From positions 1 through 47,768 of the forward strand of contig MGTV01000018.1 of the NCBI GenBank assembly GCA_001799635.1: a stretch of DNA of 47,768 nucleotides, read 5' to 3'. Below, in pieces: positions 16,267 through 24,807 of this stretch. Each line of letters begins with the position of its first letter. Positions within the stretch are counted from its first letter, which is position 1. Position numbers and translations under genes: made by a program. This DNA is from Elusimicrobia bacterium GWA2_62_23 (GTDB lineage Bacteria > Elusimicrobiota > Elusimicrobia > Elusimicrobiales > UBA9959). The notes below the pieces were generated by a model. It did no database searches and was not told the DNA's origin. It saw only the letters and a program-made list of their open reading frames with translations.

Positions 16267-17525
16267 AGACCTTACTGATACTGGCGCTGGCCGCCTCGCC
16301 GGCCCTGGCGGAAGAAGTTTCCGAGGCGGAGCTGTTCTCCGGGGAGGACATGATAGCCGCCACGGCGCCCGTGGCGGCGCCGGTCGAAGAAAGGAAGACC
16401 GTGGGTTTTTCCGGCGAGGCAGTTAGCGTGCTGGAGGGGGTGGTGGCCAGCACCTCCAACCCGCTCAATTCCTATATCACCGGCAACTTCATGCTGGACG
16501 CGCGGCTCAAACGCGGCGTTAAGGCCTTCGCCAACATGGAGGCCACCTATAATTCCCGCAGCCGCGAGACGGTCTCGGACCTGCGCGAGGTGTTCCTGGA
16601 TTTCAACATAGCTGACCGCGTGTATTTCCGCACCGGCAAGCAGGTGCTGCAGTGGGGGCGCTGCTCGCTGTGGAACCCCACCGACCTGATAAATATCGAG
16701 AAGAAGACCTTCATCCGTAAGATCGGCTACCGCGACGGCGCCTACGGCGTTAAGTTTCACGCCCCTTTCGGCACCGACTATAACATCTACGGCTTCCTGG
16801 ACGCCGGCAGCGCCGAGGAGGACCGGGACCTGGGCGGCGCGCTGAAGTTCGAGTTCCTGGCCGGCCGCACCGAAATGGCCTTCTCCGGCTGGGGCCGCCG
16901 CAACCGCAGCGCGGTGTTCGGCTACGACGTGTCCAGCCGGTTGGGCGACGTGGACATCGCCGGCGAGGTGGCGGTGGCCGGCCGCGACAATACCCGCTAT
17001 GTACGCGAAGAGGCGGGCACGCTCTCTACTTATCTCAAGGACGACCGCTGGACCACCCGGGCCGCGCTGAACTTGAGCCGCGGTTTCCGGCTGGGGGATT
17101 TCAACGACCGCCTGACCGTGGCCACCGAGTTCTATTACAACCAGAACGGCTACACCCGCAGCCCCTTCCGCGACAGGGCCTCCTACGCCTTCTCGGGGCC
17201 GCTGGCGGCGCTGCTGCCCTCCGGCACCAAACGCGATTTCCTCATAGGCAACGGGCTGTTCGAACCCAATTACATGGGGCGCTACTACGGCGCCCTGTTC
17301 ACCAGCGTGAGCCGGTTCATCATAACGGACATGACCCTGAGCGCCAATTACGTGCGCAACTTGAGCGACGACACCGGCGTGCTCTCCACCGGCGTCTCCT
17401 ACCGCAACATCAACGACTTTTCCGCCGGCTGCCTGGTGAACGCCTACCTGGGCCGCCCGCGCGGCGAATACACTTTCTCCGGCGCCAAAATGTCCGTGCA
17501 GCTCACGGCCGGCGTCTCTTTCTGA
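16263..17525 (+). CDS. Outer-membrane beta-barrel partner of the ABC/LolA-like system
   Basis: The 420-residue product has a short signal peptide (MKTLLILALAASPALA-EE), an acidic/alanine-rich linker and then alternating amphipathic strands to a terminal Phe (VQLTAGVSF), the C-terminal signature recognised by the BAM machinery. The segment YFRTGKQVLQWGRCSLWNPTDLINI resembles the conserved block of DUF1302-type barrels. With the preceding four genes it gives an inner-membrane ATPase and permeases, a periplasmic carrier and an outer-membrane end point. The cargo could be a lipid, lipoprotein or hydrophobic molecule; sequence does not decide. Confidence 0.8.
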   Translation: MKTLLILALAASPALAEEVSEAELFSGEDMIAATAPVAAPVEERKTVGFSGEAVSVLEGVVASTSNPLNSYITGNFMLDARLKRGVKAFANMEATYNSRSRETVSDLREVFLDFNIADRVYFRTGKQVLQWGRCSLWNPTDLINIEKKTFIRKIGYRDGAYGVKFHAPFGTDYNIYGFLDAGSAEEDRDLGGALKFEFLAGRTEMAFSGWGRRNRSAVFGYDVSSRLGDVDIAGEVAVAGRDNTRYVREEAGTLSTYLKDDRWTTRAALNLSRGFRLGDFNDRLTVATEFYYNQNGYTRSPFRDRASYAFSGPLAALLPSGTKRDFLIGNGLFEPNYMGRYYGALFTSVSRFIITDMTLSANYVRNLSDDTGVLSTGVSYRNINDFSAGCLVNAYLGRPRGEYTFSGAKMSVQLTAGVSF

Positions 17526-17538
17526 CCGGATTATTTGA

Positions 17539-17544
17539 TAAACT
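17539..17544 (+). promoter_or_regulatory. -10 box, leaderless start at 17551
   Basis: TAAACT ends six bases before the ATG of the histidine kinase; no Shine-Dalgarno lies between. Confidence 0.45.
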
Positions 17545-17550
17545 GCCGCA

Positions 17551-18849
17551 ATGCCCCGGACAAGCAAGACCCGCAACAAGCTGCTGAAGCCTTCCCAGGC
17601 CATTCACGCGCTGCACCCCCAGGTCCCCAAGAACGAGGTCATTCACGCCCTGCGCGAGCGCGTGAAGGAATTGACCGCCCTGCATTCCACGGTGTGCGTG
17701 CTGCAGGACGACCGGCTCTCCACGCGCGAAGTGCTGGAGCGCATAGTCCGGCTTATTCCGCCGGCGTGGCAGTATCCGGAGGTGACGGCCGGGCGCGTGC
17801 TGCTGGGGGAATGCGAGAGCCGGACCGTTAATTTCAAGCGTACCCGCTGGCGGCAGGCCTGTGATTTCCGCGTAAGCCCGGAGTTGGCCGGCCGCATAGA
17901 GGTCTATTACCTTAAAAAAATGCCGACGGAGGCCGAAGGGCCGTTCCTCGCCGAAGAACGCAACCTCATAAACTCTCTGGCGGACATGCTGCGCGTCTAT
18001 TTCGAGCGCAAGCTGGCCGACGCGGCCCTCTTGGACGCGCATAACGACCTGGAGCGGCGCGTTAAAGAGCGTACCGCGGAGCTGGAGAAACTCAATGCCG
18101 CGTTGAAGACGGAAGTGCGCGAGCGCGAGCTGCGTCAGAAAGAGATTCTTTCCTACCAGGAGAAGCTTCGCGGCCTGTCCGCCGAACTGATCCTCACTGA
18201 GGAACGGGAACGCCGTGAGATAGCCACCGACCTGCACGACGTTATAGGCCAGACGCTGGCCATGGCCAAGATGAAGGCCGGCGCCCTGCGCGGTTTCTGC
18301 TCGGCGCCGGAGGCGGCCGGGGGGATCAACGACCTGTCCTCTTTTATCGACGAAGCCATACTGGCCACGCGCAGTCTTACCTTTCAGCTGGCCTCTCCCA
18401 TACTATACGAGCTGGGGCTGGAGAGCGCGCTGGAACGCCTGGCCGAGGACATGCGCAAGCGCTACGGCCTGCGGGTGCAGTTCAGCGGCGACGGCAGGAA
18501 CAAGCCGCTGCCCACCGAGACCAGCGTGATGATCTTCAAGGCGGTGCGGGAACTGCTTATGAACGCGGTAAAGCACGCCAAGGCTTCCGAGGTGAAAGTG
18601 AGCGTGCGCGGCGCCGCCGGCAAGATAGCCGTAACGGTGCGCGACAACGGGCGCGGTTTCAACGCCGCGGCCGCCGCCGGCTACGGCACCGACCGCCGCG
18701 GCTTCGGCCTGTTCTCCATCCGCGAGAAGGTGTCGCATCTGGGCGGCGCGTTTCGCCTGAGCACCCGGCCCGGCGCCGGGACGCTCGCCGTTATAACCGC
18801 CCCGCTGGGCAAAGGCAAACCCCATGGAAAAGAAAATCCTCATCTGTGA
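17551..18849 (+). CDS. NarX-type (HisKA_3) sensor histidine kinase
   Basis: The 432-residue product is soluble. Residues 1-150 form an uncharacterised input domain (possibly GAF-like: LHSTVCVLQDDRLSTREVLE, then DFRVSPELAGRIEVYYLK). A coiled coil follows at about 165-225 (LERRVKERTAELEKLNAALK), then HisKA_3 with EERERREIATDLHDVIGQTL (phospho-His at about 230) and HATPase_c with NAVKHAKASEV, VRDNGRGF and GFGLFSIREK. The response-regulator gene overlaps its 3' end by 26 bp, so they are a cognate pair. amtB lies just downstream, which suggests a nitrogen-related input, though that link is positional only. Confidence 0.9.
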   Translation: MPRTSKTRNKLLKPSQAIHALHPQVPKNEVIHALRERVKELTALHSTVCVLQDDRLSTREVLERIVRLIPPAWQYPEVTAGRVLLGECESRTVNFKRTRWRQACDFRVSPELAGRIEVYYLKKMPTEAEGPFLAEERNLINSLADMLRVYFERKLADAALLDAHNDLERRVKERTAELEKLNAALKTEVRERELRQKEILSYQEKLRGLSAELILTEERERREIATDLHDVIGQTLAMAKMKAGALRGFCSAPEAAGGINDLSSFIDEAILATRSLTFQLASPILYELGLESALERLAEDMRKRYGLRVQFSGDGRNKPLPTETSVMIFKAVRELLMNAVKHAKASEVKVSVRGAAGKIAVTVRDNGRGFNAAAAAGYGTDRRGFGLFSIREKVSHLGGAFRLSTRPGAGTLAVITAPLGKGKPHGKENPHL

Positions 18850-19471
18850 CGACCATAAGATCTTCCGCGAGGGCCTGCGCGCCCTGCTGGAGGGGCAGCC
18901 CGGTGTGAAAGTGGTGGGCGGCGCCCGCGACGGCATAGAGGCCGTCAAGATGACGCGCGAACTTTCCCCTGACATCGTAATAATGGATATCTCCATGCCC
19001 GGCCTTAACGGTATAGAGGCCGCCCGCAAACTGGCCAAGGTGAAAAAATTCGCCCGCGTCATAGCGTTGTCCATGCATAACGACCGCAAGTACGTCACCG
19101 AGATCTTCAAGGCCGGCGCGCGAGCCTACCTGCTCAAGGATTCCGCCTTCGAAGAATTGATGGACGCCATAAAGGCCGTCAGCTGCGGCAGGTTCTTTCT
19201 CAGCGCGGGCATAACCAGCATAGTGCTGGGGGATTATATCAAGAGCCCGCCGCGCGACCCGCGCAGCGTGTTCACGCTGCTGTCCTCCCGCGAGCGGGAG
19301 GTGCTGCAGCTGCTGGCCGAGGGCCTGCGCACCAAGGAGATCTCCCAGAAACTTTCCCTCAGCGTCAAGACCGTTGAGACCCACCGCAAGAAGATCATGG
19401 AGAAACTCGGCATTTCCAGCATAGCCGGCCTCACCCGCTACGCCGTCAAAGAAGGCTTGGTAAGCCTGTAG
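18824..19471 (+). CDS. NarL/FixJ-family response regulator
   Basis: The 215-residue product has a receiver domain (acidic pair in LICDDHK, phospho-Asp in DIVIMDISMPGLNG at about residue 54, conserved Lys in LLKDSAFEEL) and a C-terminal LuxR-type helix-turn-helix (LSSREREVLQLLAEG, then SVKTVETHRKKIMEKLG). The start at 18824 lies inside the kinase gene, so synthesis is coupled. A 15-base inverted repeat 27 bases after its stop, upstream of amtB, is a candidate binding site. Confidence 0.93.
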   Translation: MEKKILICDDHKIFREGLRALLEGQPGVKVVGGARDGIEAVKMTRELSPDIVIMDISMPGLNGIEAARKLAKVKKFARVIALSMHNDRKYVTEIFKAGARAYLLKDSAFEELMDAIKAVSCGRFFLSAGITSIVLGDYIKSPPRDPRSVFTLLSSREREVLQLLAEGLRTKEISQKLSLSVKTVETHRKKIMEKLGISSIAGLTRYAVKEGLVSL

Positions 19472-19497
19472 CGCGTAAGGTTTTTCTACCCGCACTC

Positions 19498-19541
19498 TCA
19501 GGGAATCCCTGATACCTCGGCCTTCCGGCAATCCCTATAAT
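19498..19541 (+). promoter_or_regulatory. Promoter and possible operator of amtB
   Basis: TCAGGGAATCCCTGA (19498-19512) is a perfect inverted repeat around AAT; the half AATCCCT recurs at 19530-19536, running into a TATAAT -10 box at 19536-19541. Two AATCCCT copies 26 bases apart would fit dimeric binding by the adjacent NarL-type regulator. No sigma-54 GG-GC signature was found. Confidence 0.5.
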
Positions 19542-19588
19542 TGGGTATAGCGCGGCGGTAAGCGCGCTTACACCAACGGAGGGATACT

Positions 19589-20797
19589 ATGTTCGATACC
19601 GGAAATACCGGGTTCATGCTCGTGTCGACCAGCCTCGTCATGCTCATGACCCCCGGCCTAGCCTTCTTCTACGGCGGACTCGTAGGCCGCAAGAGCGTGC
19701 TGGCCATCATGATGCAGAGTTTCGTTTCGCTGGGCGTCACCACGGTGCTGTGGTACGCTTTCGGCTACTCGCTGTGCTTCTCGGGCGGCGAGGGCGCCAT
19801 AATAGGCAATTTCGATATGGCCTTCCTGCGCGGCGTGGACCTTAACACCGTCTTCGCGGGTTCCAGCAGCATCCCGCTGCTGGTCTTCTTCGCCTACCAG
19901 ATGATGTTCGCCCAGATCACCCCGGCGCTCATCACCGGCGCGTTCACCAACCGCATCAACTTCAAGGCCTACCTGGTGTTCCTGGTGCTGTGGCTGATCT
20001 TCGTGTACTTCCCCCTGGTCCATATGGTATGGGGCGGCGGGATGCTCGCCAAGTGGGGCGTGCTGGACTTCGCCGGCGGCATAGTAGTGCACGCCACGGC
20101 GGGCTTCGCTGCGCTGGCTTCCGTCTTCTTCGTAGGCAAGCGCAAGGTTACCGACGCGCCGCACAGCATACCGCTGGTGGCGCTGGGCACGGGCCTCCTG
20201 TGGTTCGGGTGGTACGGCTTTAATGCCGGCAGCGAACTTAAAGTGGACGCGGTCACGGTGCTCGCCTTCGTAAATACCGACATAGCGGCTTCTTTCGCGG
20301 CCGTCACCTGGCTGTTCGTCTCCTGGTTCTTCGAGGGCAAACCCAAGTTCCTGGGCCTGCTGACCGGCTCCATAGCGGGCCTGGCCACCATCACCCCGGG
20401 GGCCGGCTTCGTCACCACCAAGGCGGCGGTGTTCATCGGGATATTCGCAAGCCTGGTCTGCTACCTGGCCGTCCATCTGAAGAATAAACTGGGCTGGGAC
20501 GACGCGCTGGACGTGTGGGGCGTGCACGGCGTGGGCGGCGTGCTGGGCGTCATAATGCTCGGCGTGTTCGGCACCACGGCGGTAAACGCCGCGGGGGCCA
20601 ACGGCCTCTGGCACGGCGGCGCGGAGTTCTTCGGCAAACAGGTGGCGGCGGTGTTCTGCACCGCGCTGTACGCCTTTGTCTTCTCCTACGCGGCGCTTCA
20701 CCTTATCAACGTTTTCACCCCGGTGAAAACCACCGGGAAGGAAGAAGAGGCCGGCATGGACGAAGTGCAGCACGGCGAAACCGCCTACCTGCATTAA
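19589..20797 (+). CDS. amtB: Ammonium transporter (Amt family)
   Basis: The 402-residue product has the eleven-helix Amt layout. Visible landmarks are the N-terminal helix ending PGLAFFYGGLVG, the gate region YQMMFAQITPALITG with conserved Phe, DFAGGIVVHATAGFAAL with the first pore His and the conserved Asp, and WGVHGVGGVLG with the second pore His. It conducts ammonium/ammonia across the inner membrane. The C-terminal tail (VKTTGKEEEAGMDEVQHGET) is short. GGAGGG stands before the ATG. No glnK (PII) gene is next to it, unlike the usual glnK-amtB pair; instead it follows a two-component system and precedes a beta-barrel gene. Confidence 0.95.
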   Translation: MFDTGNTGFMLVSTSLVMLMTPGLAFFYGGLVGRKSVLAIMMQSFVSLGVTTVLWYAFGYSLCFSGGEGAIIGNFDMAFLRGVDLNTVFAGSSSIPLLVFFAYQMMFAQITPALITGAFTNRINFKAYLVFLVLWLIFVYFPLVHMVWGGGMLAKWGVLDFAGGIVVHATAGFAALASVFFVGKRKVTDAPHSIPLVALGTGLLWFGWYGFNAGSELKVDAVTVLAFVNTDIAASFAAVTWLFVSWFFEGKPKFLGLLTGSIAGLATITPGAGFVTTKAAVFIGIFASLVCYLAVHLKNKLGWDDALDVWGVHGVGGVLGVIMLGVFGTTAVNAAGANGLWHGGAEFFGKQVAAVFCTALYAFVFSYAALHLINVFTPVKTTGKEEEAGMDEVQHGETAYLH

Positions 20798-20810
20798 AAA
20801 GCGTCTTTAC

Positions 20811-20841
20811 GCCCGCCCGGCTGACCCCGGGCGGGCTTTTT
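20811..20841 (+). terminator. Intrinsic terminator after amtB
   Basis: GCCCGCCCGG (20811-20820) and CCGGGCGGGC (20827-20836) form a 10-bp stem, followed by TTTTT. It separates amtB from the barrel gene, which may be read by leakage through it. Confidence 0.92.
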
Positions 20842-20860
20842 ACGAACTAAAGGAGATACA

Positions 20861-21601
20861 ATGAAAACCGCTAAACTTATCGCAATACTGGTTCTCTGCC
20901 TGGCCCCGCTGGCCGCCAACGCCACGCCGTCCACGCAGATCTGGATCCCTTCCACCGACGTGCAGAAATACAAGAGCGTGCACCTGAACGTGGACAATTA
21001 CGTGTCCTCCGAAAAGGAGACCGCCGGCAACTGGAAGGCCCCGCTGCTGGTGATAGGTCCCACCGTGGGCGTGTTGCCCTATGAGAAAGTGAAGGCCGAG
21101 GTCGGTTTCGACCTGATGCGCGCCGGTGTGGCCGCCGACAGCGACCCGCTTTACCTGCACGCCAAGATCGGCACCCCCGAGGGCGCCGCTTTCGCGGGCA
21201 GCCCGGCCTTCGCGCTGGGCGGCTATAACTTCGGCACCAAGAAAGACGTGACCGACCAGAATATAATTTACGGCCTGGCCGCCAAGAACGTGGGCAAACT
21301 TGGCCGTTTTTCCGCCGGCTACTACTCCGGCAATGATAAGGTGCTGGTCGACGAGAACGGCGACAAGGAAAATACCGGTGTGCTGCTGAGCTGGGACCGC
21401 ACCATCAGCGAAGTGTCCGACAAGCTGTGGGCCGCGGTGGACTACCAGGGCGGCGACTCGGCCCAGGGCGCGCTCAGCTTCGGCCTGGCCTGGGCGTTCA
21501 CCCCCGACACCAGCGTCATCTTCGGCTACGACGTCTATAACAACGACAAAATAGCCGGCGCCAACACCTACACGGTGCAGCTGGACATCAACCTCTGGTA
21601 A
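20861..21601 (+). CDS. Outer-membrane beta-barrel protein next to amtB
   Basis: The 246-residue product has a signal peptide (MKTAKLIAILVLCLAPLAANA) and about ten amphipathic strands with Gly/aromatic turns (LGRFSAGYYSGND, GALSFGLAWAF, SVIFGYDVYNND), ending in VQLDINLW, an aromatic C terminus typical of barrels. The size suits a small porin. Position beside amtB suggests it may let ammonium or small nitrogen compounds cross the outer membrane, which is inference. A good AAGGAG site precedes the ATG, and a strong terminator follows. Confidence 0.75.
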   Translation: MKTAKLIAILVLCLAPLAANATPSTQIWIPSTDVQKYKSVHLNVDNYVSSEKETAGNWKAPLLVIGPTVGVLPYEKVKAEVGFDLMRAGVAADSDPLYLHAKIGTPEGAAFAGSPAFALGGYNFGTKKDVTDQNIIYGLAAKNVGKLGRFSAGYYSGNDKVLVDENGDKENTGVLLSWDRTISEVSDKLWAAVDYQGGDSAQGALSFGLAWAFTPDTSVIFGYDVYNNDKIAGANTYTVQLDINLW

Positions 21602-21619
21602 ATATCCGAGGTCAAGACA

Positions 21620-21652
21620 GGAAAGGCCCCGGTCAGCGGGGCCTTTCCTTTT
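21620..21652 (+). terminator. Intrinsic terminator
   Basis: GGAAAGGCCCC (21620-21630) pairs with GGGGCCTTTCC (21638-21648), then TTTT. It ends the amtB/barrel region. Confidence 0.92.
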
Positions 21653-21671
21653 GCGGGGGCGCTCCCCTTTT

Positions 21672-21677
21672 TATACT
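21672..21677 (+). promoter_or_regulatory. -10 box close to the start at 21687
   Basis: TATACT ends nine bases before the ATG; the transcript would have at most a few leader bases. Confidence 0.5.
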
Positions 21678-21686
21678 ATCTACAAT

Positions 21687-22982
21687 ATGACCGAATCAGC
21701 CGCCGCCCAAGTCACCATTCCCGCCGCCGGAGAACACGTTATCCCGCCGCTCGGCAGGCTCCGCCGCATCACTAAGCTGCCCTACTTCAACGTGGCGCTC
21801 ATAGTGGGTTGCGGCATCTTCGTGAGCACTTTTGCGCAGGCGGGCGTGCTGGGCCTGTACCCGCTGCGGTTTTTGCTCAAGGACAAACTGGGCGAGGGGC
21901 CGCTGCGCGTGGCGCTGTTCATGCAGCTGGCCAACATGCCGTGGAACCTTAAGATCATAGCCGGCATCATTTCCGACGCCATCCCGCTCTTCGGCACGCG
22001 CCGCCGCCATTACCTGGTGTTCAGCAGCCTGCTGGCGGGCCTGCTGTGGCTGTGTATAGCCATAGTGCCGGCCCGGTTCCTGCCGCTGCTCATGATGACC
22101 ATGGTGATGAACATAGCGCTGGTGTTCGTGAGCACCATTACCGGCGGCATCCTGGTGGAAGGCGGGCAGAGCTTCGGCGTGACCGGCAAGCTGAGCTCCG
22201 TGCGCGTGATGGCCATGAACATTGCCAGCTTGGGCGTGCCGCTGGGCGCGGTGCTAGCCGCCATGACGCTGGGCGTTTCCGCCCTGGTGGCCGCGGTGCC
22301 GCTGTTCCTGCTCTTCTTCGTGGCGTTCTTCCTCTACAAGGAACCGCCCACAGCTAAACGCGACCCCAAGATCTGGAAGAACGTGGGCGAACAGCTTAAG
22401 ATCGCCCTCAAGGCCAAGAGCCTGTGGTTCGCGGCGGGCCTCTTGTTCCTGGTGCAGTTCGCGCCTGGTTTCTATACGCCGCTGATGTTCTACCAGACGG
22501 ACACCCTGCATTTCAGCGAGAAGTTCATAGGCCTTATCAGCCTGGTGGCGGCCATAGCCGGCGCCATAGGCGCGCTCTTCTACGTTTACTTCTGCCGGCG
22601 CTTCACCCTGCGCCAGCTCCTCTACGCCTGCGTGTTCTTCACGTCCCTGCTGTCGCTCCTGTACCTTGGCTATAACGACCGCAAGTCCGCGCTCATCATA
22701 GAGATCATCTACGCCTTCGCCGTTAGCCTGGCCCAACTGCCGCTCTACGACCTGGCCGCGCGCGCCACGCCCAAGGGCAGCGAAGCCGTGGGCTACTCCA
22801 TAATAGTGAGCGTGTGGAACTGGGGCCTGCTCGTGAGCGACCTGGTGGGCTCCGGCCTGTACGAAAAGTACAACCTCACCTTCAAGAACCTGGTCTGGCT
22901 CAACGCCGGCACCACCCTGCTGGCGCTCATAGCCATACCGCTCCTGCCCGCGCTCCTGGTGGACAGCAAAGAGAACGCCTGA
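21687..22982 (+). CDS. BT1/MFS-family transporter
   Basis: The 431-residue product has twelve predicted membrane helices. The motif MPWNLKIIAGIISDAIPLFG followed by TRRRHYLV, between helices 2 and 3, is the signature of the BT1/folate-biopterin branch of the major facilitator superfamily, and a second basic loop (FCRRFTLRQLL) appears in the C-terminal half. The substrate is open: members move folates, pteridines or other anions. The ATG at 21687 is chosen over an in-frame TTG 36 bases upstream because that region contains the -10 box TATACT. A terminator follows at 23007. Confidence 0.82.
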   Translation: MTESAAAQVTIPAAGEHVIPPLGRLRRITKLPYFNVALIVGCGIFVSTFAQAGVLGLYPLRFLLKDKLGEGPLRVALFMQLANMPWNLKIIAGIISDAIPLFGTRRRHYLVFSSLLAGLLWLCIAIVPARFLPLLMMTMVMNIALVFVSTITGGILVEGGQSFGVTGKLSSVRVMAMNIASLGVPLGAVLAAMTLGVSALVAAVPLFLLFFVAFFLYKEPPTAKRDPKIWKNVGEQLKIALKAKSLWFAAGLLFLVQFAPGFYTPLMFYQTDTLHFSEKFIGLISLVAAIAGAIGALFYVYFCRRFTLRQLLYACVFFTSLLSLLYLGYNDRKSALIIEIIYAFAVSLAQLPLYDLAARATPKGSEAVGYSIIVSVWNWGLLVSDLVGSGLYEKYNLTFKNLVWLNAGTTLLALIAIPLLPALLVDSKENA

Positions 22983-23006
22983 CGCAACGCCCTTCCGGGC
23001 AAAAGA

Positions 23007-23031
23007 AAAGCCGCCTTCGGGCGGCTTTTTT
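23007..23031 (+). terminator. Intrinsic terminator
   Basis: AAAGCCGCC/GGCGGCTTT with a TTCG tetraloop and a T-tract. Being A/T-flanked on both sides it can serve both the transporter gene and the convergent amidase gene. Confidence 0.93.
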
Positions 23032-23046
23032 ACTTCCGGGGGGGAA

Positions 23047-23820
23047 TTACCTGGCGGTGTAGGAAACTATGCCGGCGGCTATGGCCTGCGCCATCTGCTG
23101 CTGGCCGGCCTCGGCCTTAATGAAGGCCGCGTCTTTCTTGTTGGTGAGCACTACCATCTCTATGGTGACGGTGGGGATATTGGAGAAGATGGAGAAGGTG
23201 AGCGCGCCCTGGCTGGAACCCACGGCGGTGCGGGAGTCGCCGTAAACGCCGCGGTTCTTCAGCGCGCCTTCGAGCGTGCCGCCCATGCTGTTAGCCAGCA
23301 CCGTGGCCAGTGAGCGGCTGTCGGTGCGGACAAGTTCCGAAGGGCCTTTGAAGCCGTTCTCCGGGTCGTTCTTGTAATCGTAGACGCCCTGGCGGTCGGG
23401 GTAATAGAGCGCGAAGCCGGTGCCGGGGGTGCTTTCGCAGTGCAGGTGCACCGCCAGCACCGCGCCGTTATTGCAGATGCGCGCGCGGTCCTTGTTCTCC
23501 ACGAATTCCCGCTCGGCGTGGCGCGTGAGCAGTACGTCGAACCCTTTCGCCTTCAACACGCTCTCAAGGCGCAGGGCCACCTGCCAGTTTATGCGGGTCT
23601 CGTTGGTGCCGTTAACCGGGGCGAAGCCGTCGTTGAAAGTGTTGGGGTGGCCGGGGTCCACGCAGACCAGCGGCCGGGCGCTCTGCCGGGCGGGGATAGC
23701 GGGGATGGGTGCGGGGATGGAAGCCAGCACGGTCTCGCCGGGCAGCTGTTCCAGCGCGGCGGCGCCCGCCAGGGAAGGCAGGGCCAGAGCTGTGAGGACG
23801 GTGAACAGGAACCTTTTCAT
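23047..23820 (-). CDS. N-acetylmuramoyl-L-alanine amidase (Amidase_3)
   Basis: The 257-residue product has a signal peptide (MKRFLFTVLTALALPSLAGA) and a zinc amidase domain: PLVCVDPGHPNT (zinc His at about residue 57), Glu in NGTNETRINW, AVLAVHLHCEST (second zinc His), and catalytic Glu in TVTIEMVVLTNKKDA. It cuts the bond between muramic acid and the stem peptide in the periplasm. There is no AMIN or SPOR domain. A TTGACA-16-TAGACT promoter lies upstream, with only about 15 bases of leader and no clear Shine-Dalgarno. Confidence 0.9.
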   Translation of the reverse strand: MKRFLFTVLTALALPSLAGAAALEQLPGETVLASIPAPIPAIPARQSARPLVCVDPGHPNTFNDGFAPVNGTNETRINWQVALRLESVLKAKGFDVLLTRHAEREFVENKDRARICNNGAVLAVHLHCESTPGTGFALYYPDRQGVYDYKNDPENGFKGPSELVRTDSRSLATVLANSMGGTLEGALKNRGVYGDSRTAVGSSQGALTFSIFSNIPTVTIEMVVLTNKKDAAFIKAEAGQQQMAQAIAAGIVSYTAR

Positions 23821-23841
23821 ATTTTTAGCGCCTATATATAA

Positions 23842-23869
23842 AGTCTATCAGGCGTAAAAAAAGTGTCAA
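23842..23869 (-). promoter_or_regulatory. Promoter of the amidase gene
   Basis: On the minus strand: TTGACA (23869-23864), 16 bases, TAGACT (23847-23842). This is the closest match to a textbook -35/-10 pair in the window. Confidence 0.7.
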
Positions 23870-23913
23870 GGGCCGAAAGCCGGTCTTTCCGCTGCCCGGA
23901 AGTACCGCCGCTC

Positions 23914-24765
23914 TTAAAAATCCCGCAGTTTCACTACCCGGCCTTCCACGGCGAACATGGCGGAATGCACCGTCTTTTCGGTTATGGCGTAAGTGGAAGC
24001 GGTGGTCATGTTCAGGCTCATTACCGGGAAGAAATTGGCGAAGTCCTTGGCGTCGGCCCGCATGAAGCCCAGCCGCTGCCAGCTGGACTTGCCAGACTCC
24101 AGCAGTTCGCGCTGGTATGTTTCCATCCTGTCCCCGTAGCCGGCCGGCATTACCTCGGCCCGGGGGAACTCCACGATATAGTCGTTGAGCTGGCATTTTA
24201 GCGCGCCGGCCTTGCTCTTTTTGAGCAGGCCCAGGCGGGTAAAATCCTTCAGCACGCGCGCCGCCGCGGGCTTGGGTATCCCCAGCGTGTCCGCGAAGGC
24301 GGCCTCGGACCAGTCGCCCCGGTCGTTGATCATGAAGAGAAAGGCCTTGTAATGTTCGCAGCTGGCCAGGATGGCCGTGGCCTGCTCTATGCTGAGCGGG
24401 TATTTCTTGTCGTCCAGCGCGCGGCTCATGGCTTTGTGCAGCGGGGACAGGCCGGGGGTGGACTCTTTGGCCGTAATGAACGGTTTGAGCACCTCGTCGT
24501 AGAATTTCTCCCCGGCCAGGGTCTTAAGCCAGGCGGTTATCAGGGCGCCCAGCGGCGCGCTGCCAGGCAGCAGCCGCAGCGCCGGGATCAGCCGGGCCAG
24601 CGACTCCGCGGGGGGCAGGGCCTTGCCCTGTTCCCAGAGCAGGTATTTGCGGTAAGAGGCGCCCAGCACGTGCTCGCCGCCGTTATCGTGGAAGAATCTG
24701 TAGGCGGTGGGGAAGCCCGCCTCTTTGCGCAGGGCTGCCAGGGAATCCGAGAATGTAGTGGTCAT
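23914..24765 (-). CDS. Putative transcription regulator, XRE-like plus winged-helix (paralog of 33085-33930)
   Basis: The 283-residue product has an N-terminal helix-turn-helix-like region (SLAALRKEAGFPTAYRFF, WEQGKALPPAESLARLI), a middle winged-helix candidate (SEAAFADTLGIPKPAAARVL at about 175-195) and a distinctive C-terminal domain ending KTVHSAMFAVEGRVVKLRDF. It is a clear full-length paralog of the protein at 33085-33930. The overall plan resembles TIGR02147/DUF4423 proteins of Fibrobacter-like bacteria, but I could not confirm membership. It stands next to a secreted-protein gene (24862) that carries one of four copies of a shared promoter module; the second paralog stands beside another copy, so control of those promoters is a reasonable guess. 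Its own promoter looks leaderless. Confidence 0.62.
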   Translation of the reverse strand: MTTTFSDSLAALRKEAGFPTAYRFFHDNGGEHVLGASYRKYLLWEQGKALPPAESLARLIPALRLLPGSAPLGALITAWLKTLAGEKFYDEVLKPFITAKESTPGLSPLHKAMSRALDDKKYPLSIEQATAILASCEHYKAFLFMINDRGDWSEAAFADTLGIPKPAAARVLKDFTRLGLLKKSKAGALKCQLNDYIVEFPRAEVMPAGYGDRMETYQRELLESGKSSWQRLGFMRADAKDFANFFPVMSLNMTTASTYAITEKTVHSAMFAVEGRVVKLRDF

Positions 24766-24771
24766 ATGATA

Positions 24772-24777
24772 ATTTTA
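24772..24777 (-). promoter_or_regulatory. -10 box, leaderless start at 24765
   Basis: On the minus strand TAAAAT ends six bases (TATCAT) before the ATG of the regulator gene; there is no room for a Shine-Dalgarno. Confidence 0.55.
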
Positions 24778-24807
24778 CATAAATGCCCGCGCCAGGGAAC
24801 AAAAACA

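Noticed and set aside
19498..19588. A sigma-54 promoter before amtB.
   Set aside because: No GG-N10-GC pair with the TGGCAC/TTGC context is present; a TATAAT box is.
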